DNA of 64,000 nucleotides, taken from the NCBI RefSeq assembly GCF_000004195.4, contig NC_030682.2, forward strand, positions 153,141,510 to 153,205,509. The letters run 5' to 3'. The translations under genes were made by a program, and so were the position numbers. Each line of letters opens with the position of its first letter. Position 1 is the first letter of the stretch. This stretch comes from Xenopus tropicalis. Lineage: Eukaryota > Chordata > Amphibia > Anura > Pipidae. Below, piece by piece: positions 37,501 to 47,354 of the stretch. The notes below the pieces were generated by a model. That model did not search any database and had not been told where the DNA came from. It worked only from the letters and a program-made list of their open reading frames with translations.

Positions 37501-39990
37501 CATGTATTATACCGCCAGAACCCCAGCAGATGAAATACAGTGCCATTCCTGTATAATACCCAGAACCACAGCGGGATAAATAACAGGTGCCAATTCATGA
37601 TATATATACCCAGACCCACAGCAGGATAAAATAACAGTGCCATTCCATGTATAATACCAGAAGAACCGCACACGGGATTAAATAAGTGGCATTCATGTAT
37701 AGAGTCACCTCCAGAACACAAGGCAGGATAAGATAAAGTGCCAATTCCGGTATAAGTACCCCAGAACCACAGCAAGGATAATACAGGCCAATTCGCATGT
37801 ATAATACGCCAGAAACCCCAGCAGATAAATACAGTGCGCATTCATGTATAATCCCAGAACCGACAGCAGAGTAATCCAAAGTGCCAATTCATGTATAATA
37901 TCCATCAGAACCGCAACAGCAGATAGAATACAGTGCCAATTCATGTATACTGATTCCCAGAAGCGCCACTGGCAGATAAATACAGTGCCAAATTCCAATG
38001 TATATAATACCCAGAACCCAGCAGCAGATAAATACAGTGCCAATTCCATGTAATAAATACACCGAGAACCCCAGCAGGATAAGTACAAGTGCGAATTCCA
38101 TGTATAATCCCAGAAAACCCCACAGCGGGATAAATACAGTGGCCCAATTCATGTATAATACTCCAGAAGCCCCAGCGGGATTATAATATCAGTGCAAGTT
38201 CCATGTATAATACCGGGCCAGAACCCACAGGCGGGAGTAAATACAGTGCCCAATATCATGTATATACCCAGAACCACAGCGGGATTAAATACATGTGCCC
38301 AATTCATGTATAATTACCGAGCCAGAACCCACGGGGATAAAATACAGTGCCTAATTTCATGTTATAGCCGGCCAGAAACCACAGCGGGATACTAATACAG
38401 TGCAATTCATGTATAATACCACAGAACCACAGCGGGAATAGTAATACAGTGAATGTCTGTATATATACCCCAGAACCACAGCGGGATAAATGAAGTGCAA
38501 TTGCCATAGTATAGTAACCCAGAACGCACAGCGGGATAAATACATGTGCAATTCCATGTATAATACCCCAGGAACACAGAGCGGGATATAATACAGTGCG
38601 CAATTCCATGTATAGTCCAGAGCCCACAGCGGATAATACAGTGCCAAGTTCCATGTATAGATACCCAGAACCACAGCAGGATAAATATCAGTGCAATTCC
38701 ATGTATAGATACGCAGAATCCCAAGCAGATAAATACAGTGGCCAATTCCATGTATAATACCCAGAACCACAGCGACTAAATTAAGTGCAATTCCATGTAT
38801 AATACCGTCAGAACCCAGCGGGATAAATAAGTGCAATTCCATGTTATAATACTCAGATACCGCACAGCGAGAAGAATCAGTGGCAAATTCATGTTAATAC
38901 CCAGAAGCCACGCAGATAAATAATCAGTGCCAATTCAATGTATTAATACCCCAGGACCCAGCGGGATAGAATACAGTGCATAATTTCATGTATAAATAAT
39001 TCCAAGAACCCAGAAGCAGGATAAATACAGTGCCATGTTTTGATTCCATGTATAATACAGAACCCAAGCAGATAATACAGTGCCAATTCCATGTATAATA
39101 CCCCAGAACCCACAGCGGGATAAATACAGTGCCAATTCCATGTATAATACTCCAGAACCCACAGCAGGATAAATACAGTGCCAATTCCATGTATAATACC
39201 CTAGAACCCACAGCAGATAAATACAGTGCCAATTCCATGTATAATACCCCAGAACCCACAGCAGATAAATACAGTGCCAATTCCATGTATAATACGACCA
39301 GAACCCACAGCGGGATAAATACAGTGCCAATTCCATGTATAATACCCCAGAACCCACAGCAGATAAATACAGTGCCAATTCCATGTATAATACCCCAGAA
39401 CCCACAGCAGATAAATACAGTGCCAATTCCATGTATAATACCCCAGAACCCACAGCAGGATAAATACAGTGCCAATTCCATGTATATACCCCAGAACCCA
39501 CAGCAGATAAATATCAGTGCCAATTCCATGTATAATACCCCAGAACCCACAGCAGGATAAATACAGTGCCAATACCATGTATAATACCGAAGAACCTCCA
39601 ATACAGCAGGATAAATACAGTGCCAATTCCATGTATAATCCCCAGAACCCACAGCAGGATAAATACAGTGCCAATTCCATGTATAATACCCCAGAACCCA
39701 CAGCAGGATAAATACAGTGCCAATTCCATGTATAATACCCCAGAACCCACAGCAGATAAATACAGTGCCAATACCATGTATAATACCCCAGAACCCACAG
39801 CAGGATAAATACAGTGCCAATTCCATGTATAATACCCCAGAACCCACAGCGGGATAAATACAGTGCCAATTCCATGTATAATACCCCAGAACCCACAGCA
39901 GATAAATACAGTGCCAATTCCATGTATAATACCCCAGAACCCACAGCAGGATAAATACAGTGCCAATTCCATGTATAATACCCCAGAACA
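31535..39990 (+). repeat. 49-bp minisatellite, roughly 170-175 copies
   Basis: The largest array in the window (8.5 kb). The unit contains CAGTGCCAATTCCATGTATA, ATACCCCAGAACCCACAGC and AGGATAAATA. From 31535 to about 39030 nearly every copy has several one-base indels; from about 39060 to 39990 copies are nearly perfect. A diverged copy (AATTCCATGTACAATTTTCC) sits in the right flank at about 40045-40100. Confidence 0.96.
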
Positions 39991-40436
39991 CAAAGAGTTT
40001 ACTATAAATGAGGGGTCATTGGATATAGAATATCCCAAAATACATGAAAGTATAAATACAGGGTTAATTCCATGTACAATTTTCCCAGAACCCACTGGGG
40101 CTCATTTACAAACAATCAGTGATTGGCTTTATTGAGTCAGCTGCAAGTAGAACAATGAAATCAAACATCTGATTGTTTCCCACGGGTAACTGCCCAGATT
40201 GCCCCGTGTTCACAAATGACCCCCACTGAGGTATAAACACAGAGCCAGTGGGTGTATAGTGTCATTGCTACTGCTGGTTCTGACTCCTGAAACAATGTAG
40301 CAGAAGCTGCTGATTAACTAACCTGGAGAAACACCGACTTCTGCTACATTATTTCAGGAGTCAGACCCAGAGAGAGAAGAATGAATGGATATTAGGGAGC
40401 TGAAACTGTTTTGGGGTGGATTTCCCCTTTAAAAAC
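39991..40436. other. Flank of the 49-bp array with a small inverted-repeat element
   Basis: Non-coding. An inverted repeat of ~28 bp arms (TCTGACTCCTGAAACAATGT… and its near complement) lies at 40276-40368, like a palindromic MITE core. AT-rich sequence and a CCCTTTAA end occur at 40427-40434. Confidence 0.5.
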
Positions 40437-40547
40437 TAAAAGCCCAGTAGGACAGCGTCGGCCCAGTACGGTTTGTGCAGCCCAGTAGGACAGCGTCGGC
40501 CCAGTAGGACAGCGTCGGCCCAGTACGGTTTGTGCAGCCCAGTTCCC
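40437..40547 (+). repeat. Short tandem repeat built on GCCCAGTA(G/C)
   Basis: Alternating GCCCAGTAGGACAGCGTCG and GCCCAGTACGGTTTGTGCA blocks, about five units in all. Confidence 0.8.
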
Positions 40548-40628
40548 TTCAACTACAAATTCTATTTCCTTCCTATTGGCACAAAAAACCAGAATTGAAA
40601 ACGTAAAACCACTTGGGGGCAAGTTGTT

Positions 40629-40650
40629 ACCCCCCCCCCCCCCCCCCCAG
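40629..40650 (+). repeat. C homopolymer (about 20 bp)
   Basis: A run of about 20 C. Its length is unreliable in any assembly. Confidence 0.9.
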
Positions 40651-40736
40651 TGATTCTAGTTACTTAAGCATCTGGGCTGCCCCTCCTTTTCCAAAACTAC
40701 ACCACCCTGGGGTACTTCTCCTCACAGTGCCAAGGT

Positions 40737-41838
40737 GCCTTCTAATATCCTTATCATTTACAGTAGGGGGTACATTATCCCTTATAATACATGAGTGATA
40801 CTCAGAGTTCCCTGTATAACTCAGCCTGCAGCCTTGTGCCTTTATATGGGGGGCACAGAACCCCTCAGTGACTGCTAATATCCTTATCATTTACAGTAGG
40901 GGGTACATTATCCCTTATAATACATGAGTGATACTCAGAGTTCCCTGTATAACTCAGCCTGCAGCCTTGTGCCTTTATATGGGGGGCACAGAACCCCTCA
41001 GTGACTGCTAATATCCTTATCACTTAGAGTAGGGGGTACATTATCCCTTATAATACATGAGTGATACTCAGAGTTCCCTGTATAACTCAGCCTGCAGCCT
41101 TGTGCCTTTATATGGGGGGCACAGAACCCCTCAGTGACTGCTAATATCCTTATCATTTACAGTAGGGGGTACATTATCCCTTATAATACATGAGTGATAC
41201 TCAGAGTTCCCTGTATAACTCAGCCTGCAGCCTTGTGCCTTTATATGGGGGGCACAGAACCCCTCAGTGACTGCTAATATCCTTATCATTTACAGTAGGG
41301 GGTACATTACCCCTTATAATACATGAGTGATACTCAGAGTTCCCTGTATAACTCAGCCTGCAGCCTTGTGCCTTTATATGGGGGGGCACAGAACCCCTCA
41401 GTGACTGCTAATATCCTTATCATTTACAGTAGGGGGTACAGTATCCCTTATAATACATGAGTGATACTCAGAGTTCCCTGTATAACTCAGCCTGCAGCCT
41501 TGTGCCTTTATATGGGGGGCACAGAACCCCTCAGTGACTGCTAATATCCTTATCATTTACAGTAGGGGGTACATTATCCCTTATAATACATGAGTGATAC
41601 TCAGAGTTCCCTGTATAACTCAGCCTGCAGCCTTGTGCCTTTATATGGGGGGCACAGAACCCCTCAGTGACTGCTAATATCCTTATCATTTACAGTAGGG
41701 GGTACAGTATCCCTTATAATACATGAGTGATACTCAGAGTTCCCTGTATAACTCAGCCTGCAGCCTTGTGCCTTTATATGGGGGGCACAGAACCCCTCAG
41801 TGACTGCTAATATCCTTATCATTTACAGTAGGGGGTAC
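40737..41838 (+). repeat. 133-bp minisatellite, about 8 copies
   Basis: The unit includes AGTAGGGGGTACATTATCCC, AATACATGAGTGATACTCAG, CAGCCTGCAGCCTTGTGCC and CCCCTCAGTGACTGCTAATA. Copies are >97% alike by eye. One copy has CATTACCCC, two have CAGTATCCC, one has a G7 instead of G6. Confidence 0.96.
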
Positions 41839-42235
41839 ACGATTCTCCATATGCGATGGCACCAGGGGTGACAGAGTTGGGGATAATGATCGCTGGGGGT
41901 GGGGGCCTGGGATTCCCATTCATTAGATACAGAGGGGCCACACCCAGGGCAATACAGACAGGTGACAGGTGTGTATGAAGGAGTCCCTGCCCCACAGACT
42001 GGCACTGATGCCCCCGGCCTGCCCGCAGGGAGCGGTGCCCATATAAGCGCAGGGCACGGGGCCAACGCAGCAACAAAACATTCCTAGATTTTGGCAGCAA
42101 AGAATCTTCGGCAGAAGAGAAACCCGACTGGGTCTCGTTAACCGTTCCCTTCCCAGTGTGGCCCTTAATATGGGGGCCCCTGTAGCACCGCTGGCAGCAA
42201 AGGGTCCCACCCCCGAGTCTAGAGGGGAGCCCTAT
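41839..42235. other. Unique intronic stretch
   Basis: No gene recognised. Confidence 0.5.
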
Positions 42236-43625
42236 ACAGGGGGGGGGGCAGTGGCTGAGGGGGGGGAGCCCGGTGGATAAGGGGGGGGCCCTATACAGGG
42301 GGGGCGGTGGATAAGGGGGGGGGCACCATATAGAGGGGGGGGCGGTGGATAAAGGGGGGCCCTATACAGGGGGGGGCGGTGGATAAGGGGGGGGCCCTAT
42401 ACAGGGGGGGGCGGTGGATAAGGGGGGGGCCCTATACGGGGGGGGCCCTATACAGGGGGGCGGTGGATAAGGGGGGGGGCACCATATAGAGGGGGGGCGG
42501 TGGATAAGGGGGGGGGCCCTATACAGGGGGGGGGGCGGTGGATAAGGGGGGGGGCGCCCTATACAGAGGGGGGCGGTGGATAAGGGGGGGGCACCATATA
42601 GAGGGGGGGCGTGGATAGGGGGGACCTATACAGGGGGGCGGTGGATAAGGGGGGGCCCTATACAGGGGGGGCGGTGGATAAGGGGGGGGGCCCTATACAG
42701 GGGGCGGCGGTGGATAAGGGGGGGGCCCTATACAGGGGGGCGGTGGATAAGGGGGGGGCCTTATACAGGGGGGCGGTGGATAAGGGGGGCACCATATAGA
42801 GGGGGGGGCGGTGATAAGGGGGGGCCCTATACAGGGGGGGGGCGGTGGATAAGGGGGGGGCCCTATACAGGGGGGGCGGTGGATAAGGGGGGGGGAACCT
42901 ATACAGGGGGGGCGGTGGATAAGGGGGGGCGGTGGATAAGGGGGGGCACCATATAGAGGGGGGGGTGGTGGATAAGGGGGGGGCCCTATACAGGGGGGGC
43001 GGGTGGATAAGGGGGGGGCACCATATAGAGGGGCGGGGGCGGTGGATAAGGGGGGGCGGTGGATAAGGGGGGGGCACCATATAGCAGGGGGGGGCGGTGG
43101 ATAAGGGGGGGGCCCCTATACAGGGGGGCGGGTGGATAAGGGGGGGCCTTATACAGGGGGGCGATGTGGATAAGGGGGGGGCCCTATACAGGGGGGGCGG
43201 TGGATAAAGGGGGGGCCCTATACAGGGGGCGGTGGATAAGGGGGGGGCCTTATACAGGGGGGCGGTGGATAAGGGGGGCCCTATACAGGGGGGGCGGTGG
43301 GATAAGGGCCTTACAGGGGGCGGCGGTGATAAGGGGGCCTGTATACAGGGGGGCGGTGGATAAGGGGGGGCCTATACAGGGGGGCGGTGGATAAGGGGGG
43401 GGCCTTATAACAGGGGGGCGGTGGATAAGGGGGGGGGGCCTTTATACAGGGGGGGCGGTGGATAAGGGGGGGGGCCCTATACAGGGGGGGCGGTGGATAA
43501 GGGGGGCCTTATACAGGGGGGCGGTGGATAAGGGGGGGGCCCTATACAGGGGGGGCGGTGGATAAGGGGGGGCCTTATACAGGGGGGCGGTGGATAAGGG
43601 GGGGGCACCATATAGAGGGGGGGCT
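42236..43625 (+). repeat. G-rich minisatellite, ~34-36-bp unit, about 40 copies
   Basis: The unit is GCGGTGGATAAGG + G-run + CCCTATACAG + G-run; a variant has CACCATATAGAG, another CCTTATACAG. Each unit holds two runs of 5-10 G, so the plus strand has strong G-quadruplex potential and the minus strand i-motif potential. G-run lengths vary in every copy. Confidence 0.96.
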
Positions 43626-43826
43626 GCAGGAGGCAGAGCTGCACTTTTGGCTTTAGTTTCCCTTTATTGGCAACTTTGTATCAACAAGTGGGAAATCCCG
43701 CCCCCTCGCCCGGAATCGCTTTGCCCCGCCCCCCTGGCAGTTACTGGGGTGGGGCAGTTTCAGCTTTACAGGTGGGGAGGGAACTCTCTTTGCCCCCAGT
43801 AATTAATTTCAGTGCAGAGAGGGGGT

Positions 43827-43915
43827 ACTTACCCTGTCACTTACCCCCCAGCAGTACTTACCCCCCCAGCAGTACTTACCCCCCCAGCAGTACAGAGGGG
43901 CAGAGAGGTACTTAC
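43827..43915 (-). repeat. Cluster of five splice-donor-like GTAAGT motifs
   Basis: ACTTAC (GTAAGT on the minus strand) occurs at 43827, 43839, 43856, 43874 and 43910. Three of the copies sit in a partly duplicated 17-18 bp unit with a C7 run. Only the copy at 43910 is preceded by CAG; the others follow GG runs. They lie just after the proposed fam83h exon 1 and could act as alternative donors. Confidence 0.5.
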
Positions 43916-44000
43916 CTGGGCAGGTGGGACAGGGAAGTCTCTGGGTGTCTCTCTCTCTCTCTCTCCCTTCCTGGGTTTCGTTCCCTCCCATTGGATTTCT
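43916..44000 (-). other. Proposed non-coding exon 1 of fam83h
   Basis: On the minus strand there is a perfect donor, CAG|GTAAGT (exon end 43916, intron from 43915). Immediately upstream is a region with two GC boxes (44034-44043 and 44051-44060, each GGGCGGGGCC read on the minus strand) and ATTGG/CCAAT boxes at 43990-43994 and 44169-44173. fam83h exon 2 has an acceptor ahead of its ATG, so a 5' non-coding exon is required somewhere above 20977, and this is the best-looking donor with promoter-like sequence. The 5' boundary is arbitrary. Transcript data are needed; another exon 1 is possible. Confidence 0.35.
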
Positions 44001-44345
44001 GACGCACCCACAGGCACCTCTCTCTCTCTCCCTGGCCCCGCCCTCTCCCTGGCCCCGCCCCTCCCTGTGGGAGTGTCTCAGTGAGAGTGTTAGAGTGTTA
44101 CACACCCTGCCCAGGGAGCTCTTCACAGATAAGTGCGGAATTCCTCCCCTCCCCCCTGCCCCACACCCATTGGCTGCCCATTGCCCCAGCACTTTCCCAA
44201 AGGGTTAAACTGTGTGAGACTCTTGGCACAGACGGGCTCCCTGGCAGCCAATCAGACTCCGTGTTTGCTGTGTGTCTGCGCCACTGACAGCGGCTAAAGG
44301 GAGAGGCTCCTGGGAGTTTGGGCTCCTGTTGGACTATAACTGGGC
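44000..44345. promoter_or_regulatory. Candidate TATA-less promoter region, possibly bidirectional
   Basis: This is one of few GC-rich non-repetitive stretches in the window. It holds two identical GC boxes 17 bp apart, a CCAAT box on the minus strand (44169-44173), one on the plus strand (44248-44252) and CT-rich tracts at 43949-43970 and 44019-44031. No TATA box is seen. A GCAG|GTACTG donor-like site at about 44356 on the plus strand leaves open a divergent transcript. Assignment to fam83h is inference from orientation and position. Confidence 0.3.
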
Positions 44346-44469
44346 ACAAAGGGCAGGTACTGGGGTACCGGGGTACTGGGGTACCGGGGACTGAAACTGG
44401 TCAGAACCCCAATAATGGTCTGAGTGGTGCTGCTCTGCTGGGAGTTGCTCAGGACAGTTTCATGGCAAA

Positions 44470-45847
44470 TACTGGGAATGGGATAGGAACCTTAGATTGT
44501 AAGCTCACTGGGGCAGGGACTGATGGGAATGTGATAGGGACCTTAGATTGTAAGCTCACTGGGGCAGGGGCTGATGGGAATGGGATAGGAACCTTAGATT
44601 GTAAGCTCACTGGGGCAGGGACTGATGGGAATGGGATAGGGACCTTAGATTGTAAGCTCACTGGGGCAGGGACTGATGGGAATGGGATAGGGACCTTAGA
44701 TTGTAAGCTCACTGGGGCAGGGGCTGATGGGAATGGGATAGGGACCTTAGACTGTAAGCTCACTGGGGCAGGGGCTGATGGGAATGGGATAGGGACCTTA
44801 GACTGTAAGCTCACTGGGGCAGGGGCTGATGGGAATGGGATAGGGACCTTAGATTGTAAGCTCACTGGGGCAGGGGCTGATGGGAAGGGGATAGGAACCT
44901 TAGATTGTAAGCTCACTGGGGCAGGGGCTGATGGGAATGGGATAGGGACCTTAGATTGTAAGCTCACTGGGGCAGGGGCTGATGGGAAGGGGATAGGAAC
45001 CTTAGATTGTAAGCTCACTGGGGCAGGGGCTGATGGGAATGGGATAGGGACCTTAGATTGTAAGCTCACTGGGGCAGGGGCTGATGGGAATGGGATAGGG
45101 ACCTTAGATTGTAAGCTCACTGGGGCAGGGGCTGATGGGAATGGGATAGGGACCTTAGATTGTAAGCTCACTGGGGGCAGGGACTGATGGGAATGGGATA
45201 GGGACCTTAGATTGTAAGCTCACTGGGGCAGGGGCTGATGGGAATGGGATAGGGACCTTAGATTGTAAGCTCACTGGGGCAGGGACTGATGGGAATGGGT
45301 TAGGGACCTTAGATTGTAAGCTCACTGGGGCAGGGGCTGATGGGAATGGGATAGGGACCTTAGACTGTAAGCTCACTGGGGTAGGGGCTGATGGGAATGG
45401 GATAGGGACCTTAGATTGTAAGCTCACTGGGGCAGGGACTGATGGGAATGGGATAGGGACCTTAGATTGTAAGCTCACTGGGGCAGGGGCTGATGGGAAT
45501 GGGATAGGGACCTTAGATTGTAAGCTCACTGGGGCAGGGACTGATGGGAATGTGATAGGGACCTTAGACTGTAAGCTCACTGGGGCAGGGGCTGATGGGA
45601 ATGGGATAGGGGCCTTAGATTGTAAGCTCACTGGGGCAGGGGCTGATGGGAATGGGATAGGGGCCTTAGATTGTAAGCTCACTGGGGCAGGGGCTGATGG
45701 GAATGTGATAGGGACCTTAGATTGTAAGCTCACTGGGGCAGGGACTGATGGGAATGGGATAGGGACCTTAGATTGTAAGCTCACTGGGGCAGGGACTGAT
45801 GGGAATGGGATAGGGACCTTAGATTGTAAGCTCACTGGGGCAGGGAC
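44470..45847 (+). repeat. 51-bp minisatellite from an L2/MIR-like tail, about 27 copies
   Basis: The unit contains TTGTAAGCTCACTGGGGCAG, then GGGCTGATGGGAATGG and GATAGGGACCTTAG. Variation is low (GGGGCT/GGGACT, AATGGG/AAGGGG, ATTG/ACTG). It has the same TGTAAGCTC...GGGCAGGG module as the 77-bp array at 1-2545 but a different unit. Open reading frames with a 17-residue period are artefacts. Confidence 0.97.
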
Positions 45848-46275
45848 AAGAAATGAGGCTTTAAAAACTAAAAGCAGGGTAACAGAAAGCGCTGAGCGTA
45901 TTCCCTTTATTACATCATATGATATTAATGTCAGGGTACGAAAAAATATAATTTTAAAACATTGGGGGCTACTAGCCACTGACCCTAAGTTTGGCCACTT
46001 GTTCAAATTACCCCTGGGATTTGTGCCTCTGTAACTAAACGTGGGGGAGTAGGGGTGTCATACACTGCATCAAGTGCCCCTGGGGGTGGCTTATGTGGGG
46101 CAGGCCCAATCTACTATACGGAATTACCAACCCCAATCCCAACCCCCGAGAATTAAGAAAAATTTAAAAAATAAGGAGATTGAAAAGAAAAGGGAGACTT
46201 TACTTGCCAAACATTGTTTTACACATGGCCACCAGGGGGCGCAAGTCAGATGGCAGATTTGGGAAAAAATCAAAA
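45848..46275. other. Unique spacer before the MITE
   Basis: AT-rich, non-coding. No recognised feature. Confidence 0.5.
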
Positions 46276-46339
46276 TTAAAGGAACATTAACACCAAAAAA
46301 TAAAAGAGCTTTAAAGTAATAAAAATATAATGCACTATT

Positions 46340-47232
46340 GCCCTGCACTGGTAAAACTGGTGTGTTTGCTACAGAAACCCTACTATAGTTTATATAAATA
46401 CCCCGCTGTGTAGCCCCGGGGGCAGCCATTCCTGCACCGGTACAGCTGGGGTGTTTGCTACAGAAACCCTACTATAGTTTATATAAATACCCCGCTGTGT
46501 AACCCCGGGGGCAGCCGTTCCTGCACCGGTACAGCTGGGGTGTTTGCTACAGAAACCCTACTATAGTTTATATAAATACCCCGCTGTGTAGCCCCGGGGG
46601 CAGCCATTCCTGCACTGGTACAGCTGGGGTGTTTGCTACAGAAACCCTACTATAGTTTATATAAATACCCCGCTGTGTAGCCCCGGGGGCAGCCATTCCT
46701 GCACTGGTACAGCTGGGGTGTTTGCTACAGAAACCCTACTATAGTTTATATAAATTACCCCGCTGTGTAGCCCCGGGGGCAGCCATTCCTGCACTGGTAC
46801 AGCTGGGTGTTTGCTACAGAAACCCTACTATAGTTTATATAAATACCCCGCTGTGTAGCCCCGGGGGCAGCCGTTCCTGCACTGGTACAGCTGGGGGTGT
46901 TTGCTCCAGAAACCCTACTATAGTTTATATAAATACCCCGCTGTGTAGCCCCGGGGGCAGCCGATCCTGCACTGGTAAAGCTGGGGTGTTTGCTACAGAA
47001 ACCCTACTATAGTTTATATAAATACCCCGCTGTGTAGCCCTGGGGCAGCTATTCCTGCACTGGTACAGCTGGGGTGTTTGCTACAGAAACCCTACTATAG
47101 TTTATATAAATACCCCGCTGTGTAGCCCTGGGGGCAGCCATTCCTGCACTGGTACAGCTGGGGTGTTTGCTACAGAAACCCTACTATAGTTTATATAAAT
47201 ACCCCGCTGTGTAGCCCCGGGGGCAGCCGTTC
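46340..47232 (+). repeat. Left-arm 89-bp array of the MITE, about 10 copies
   Basis: The unit contains GTGTTTGCTACAGAAACCCT, ACTATAGTTTATATAAATAC and CCCGCTGTGTAGCCCCGGGG. It runs in the opposite sense to the right arm. Confidence 0.95.
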
Positions 47233-47354
47233 AGGCTGGAAAAAAGGAGAAAAGGCACAGGTTACATAGCAGATAACAGATAAGTTCTGTAGAATATAAT
47301 AGTGGTTTATCTCTTATCTGCTATGTGCCTCGGCATTTTCCCCTTTGAATGGCT

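Noticed and set aside
31520..40095. Many minus-strand ORFs with Trp/Tyr/Cys-rich hydrophobic sequence
   Set aside because: Translations of the 49-bp array; they lengthen exactly where the copies are clean.
44318..46006. ORFs of 240-289 codons with a 17-residue period
   Set aside because: Translation of the 51-bp L2-tail array.
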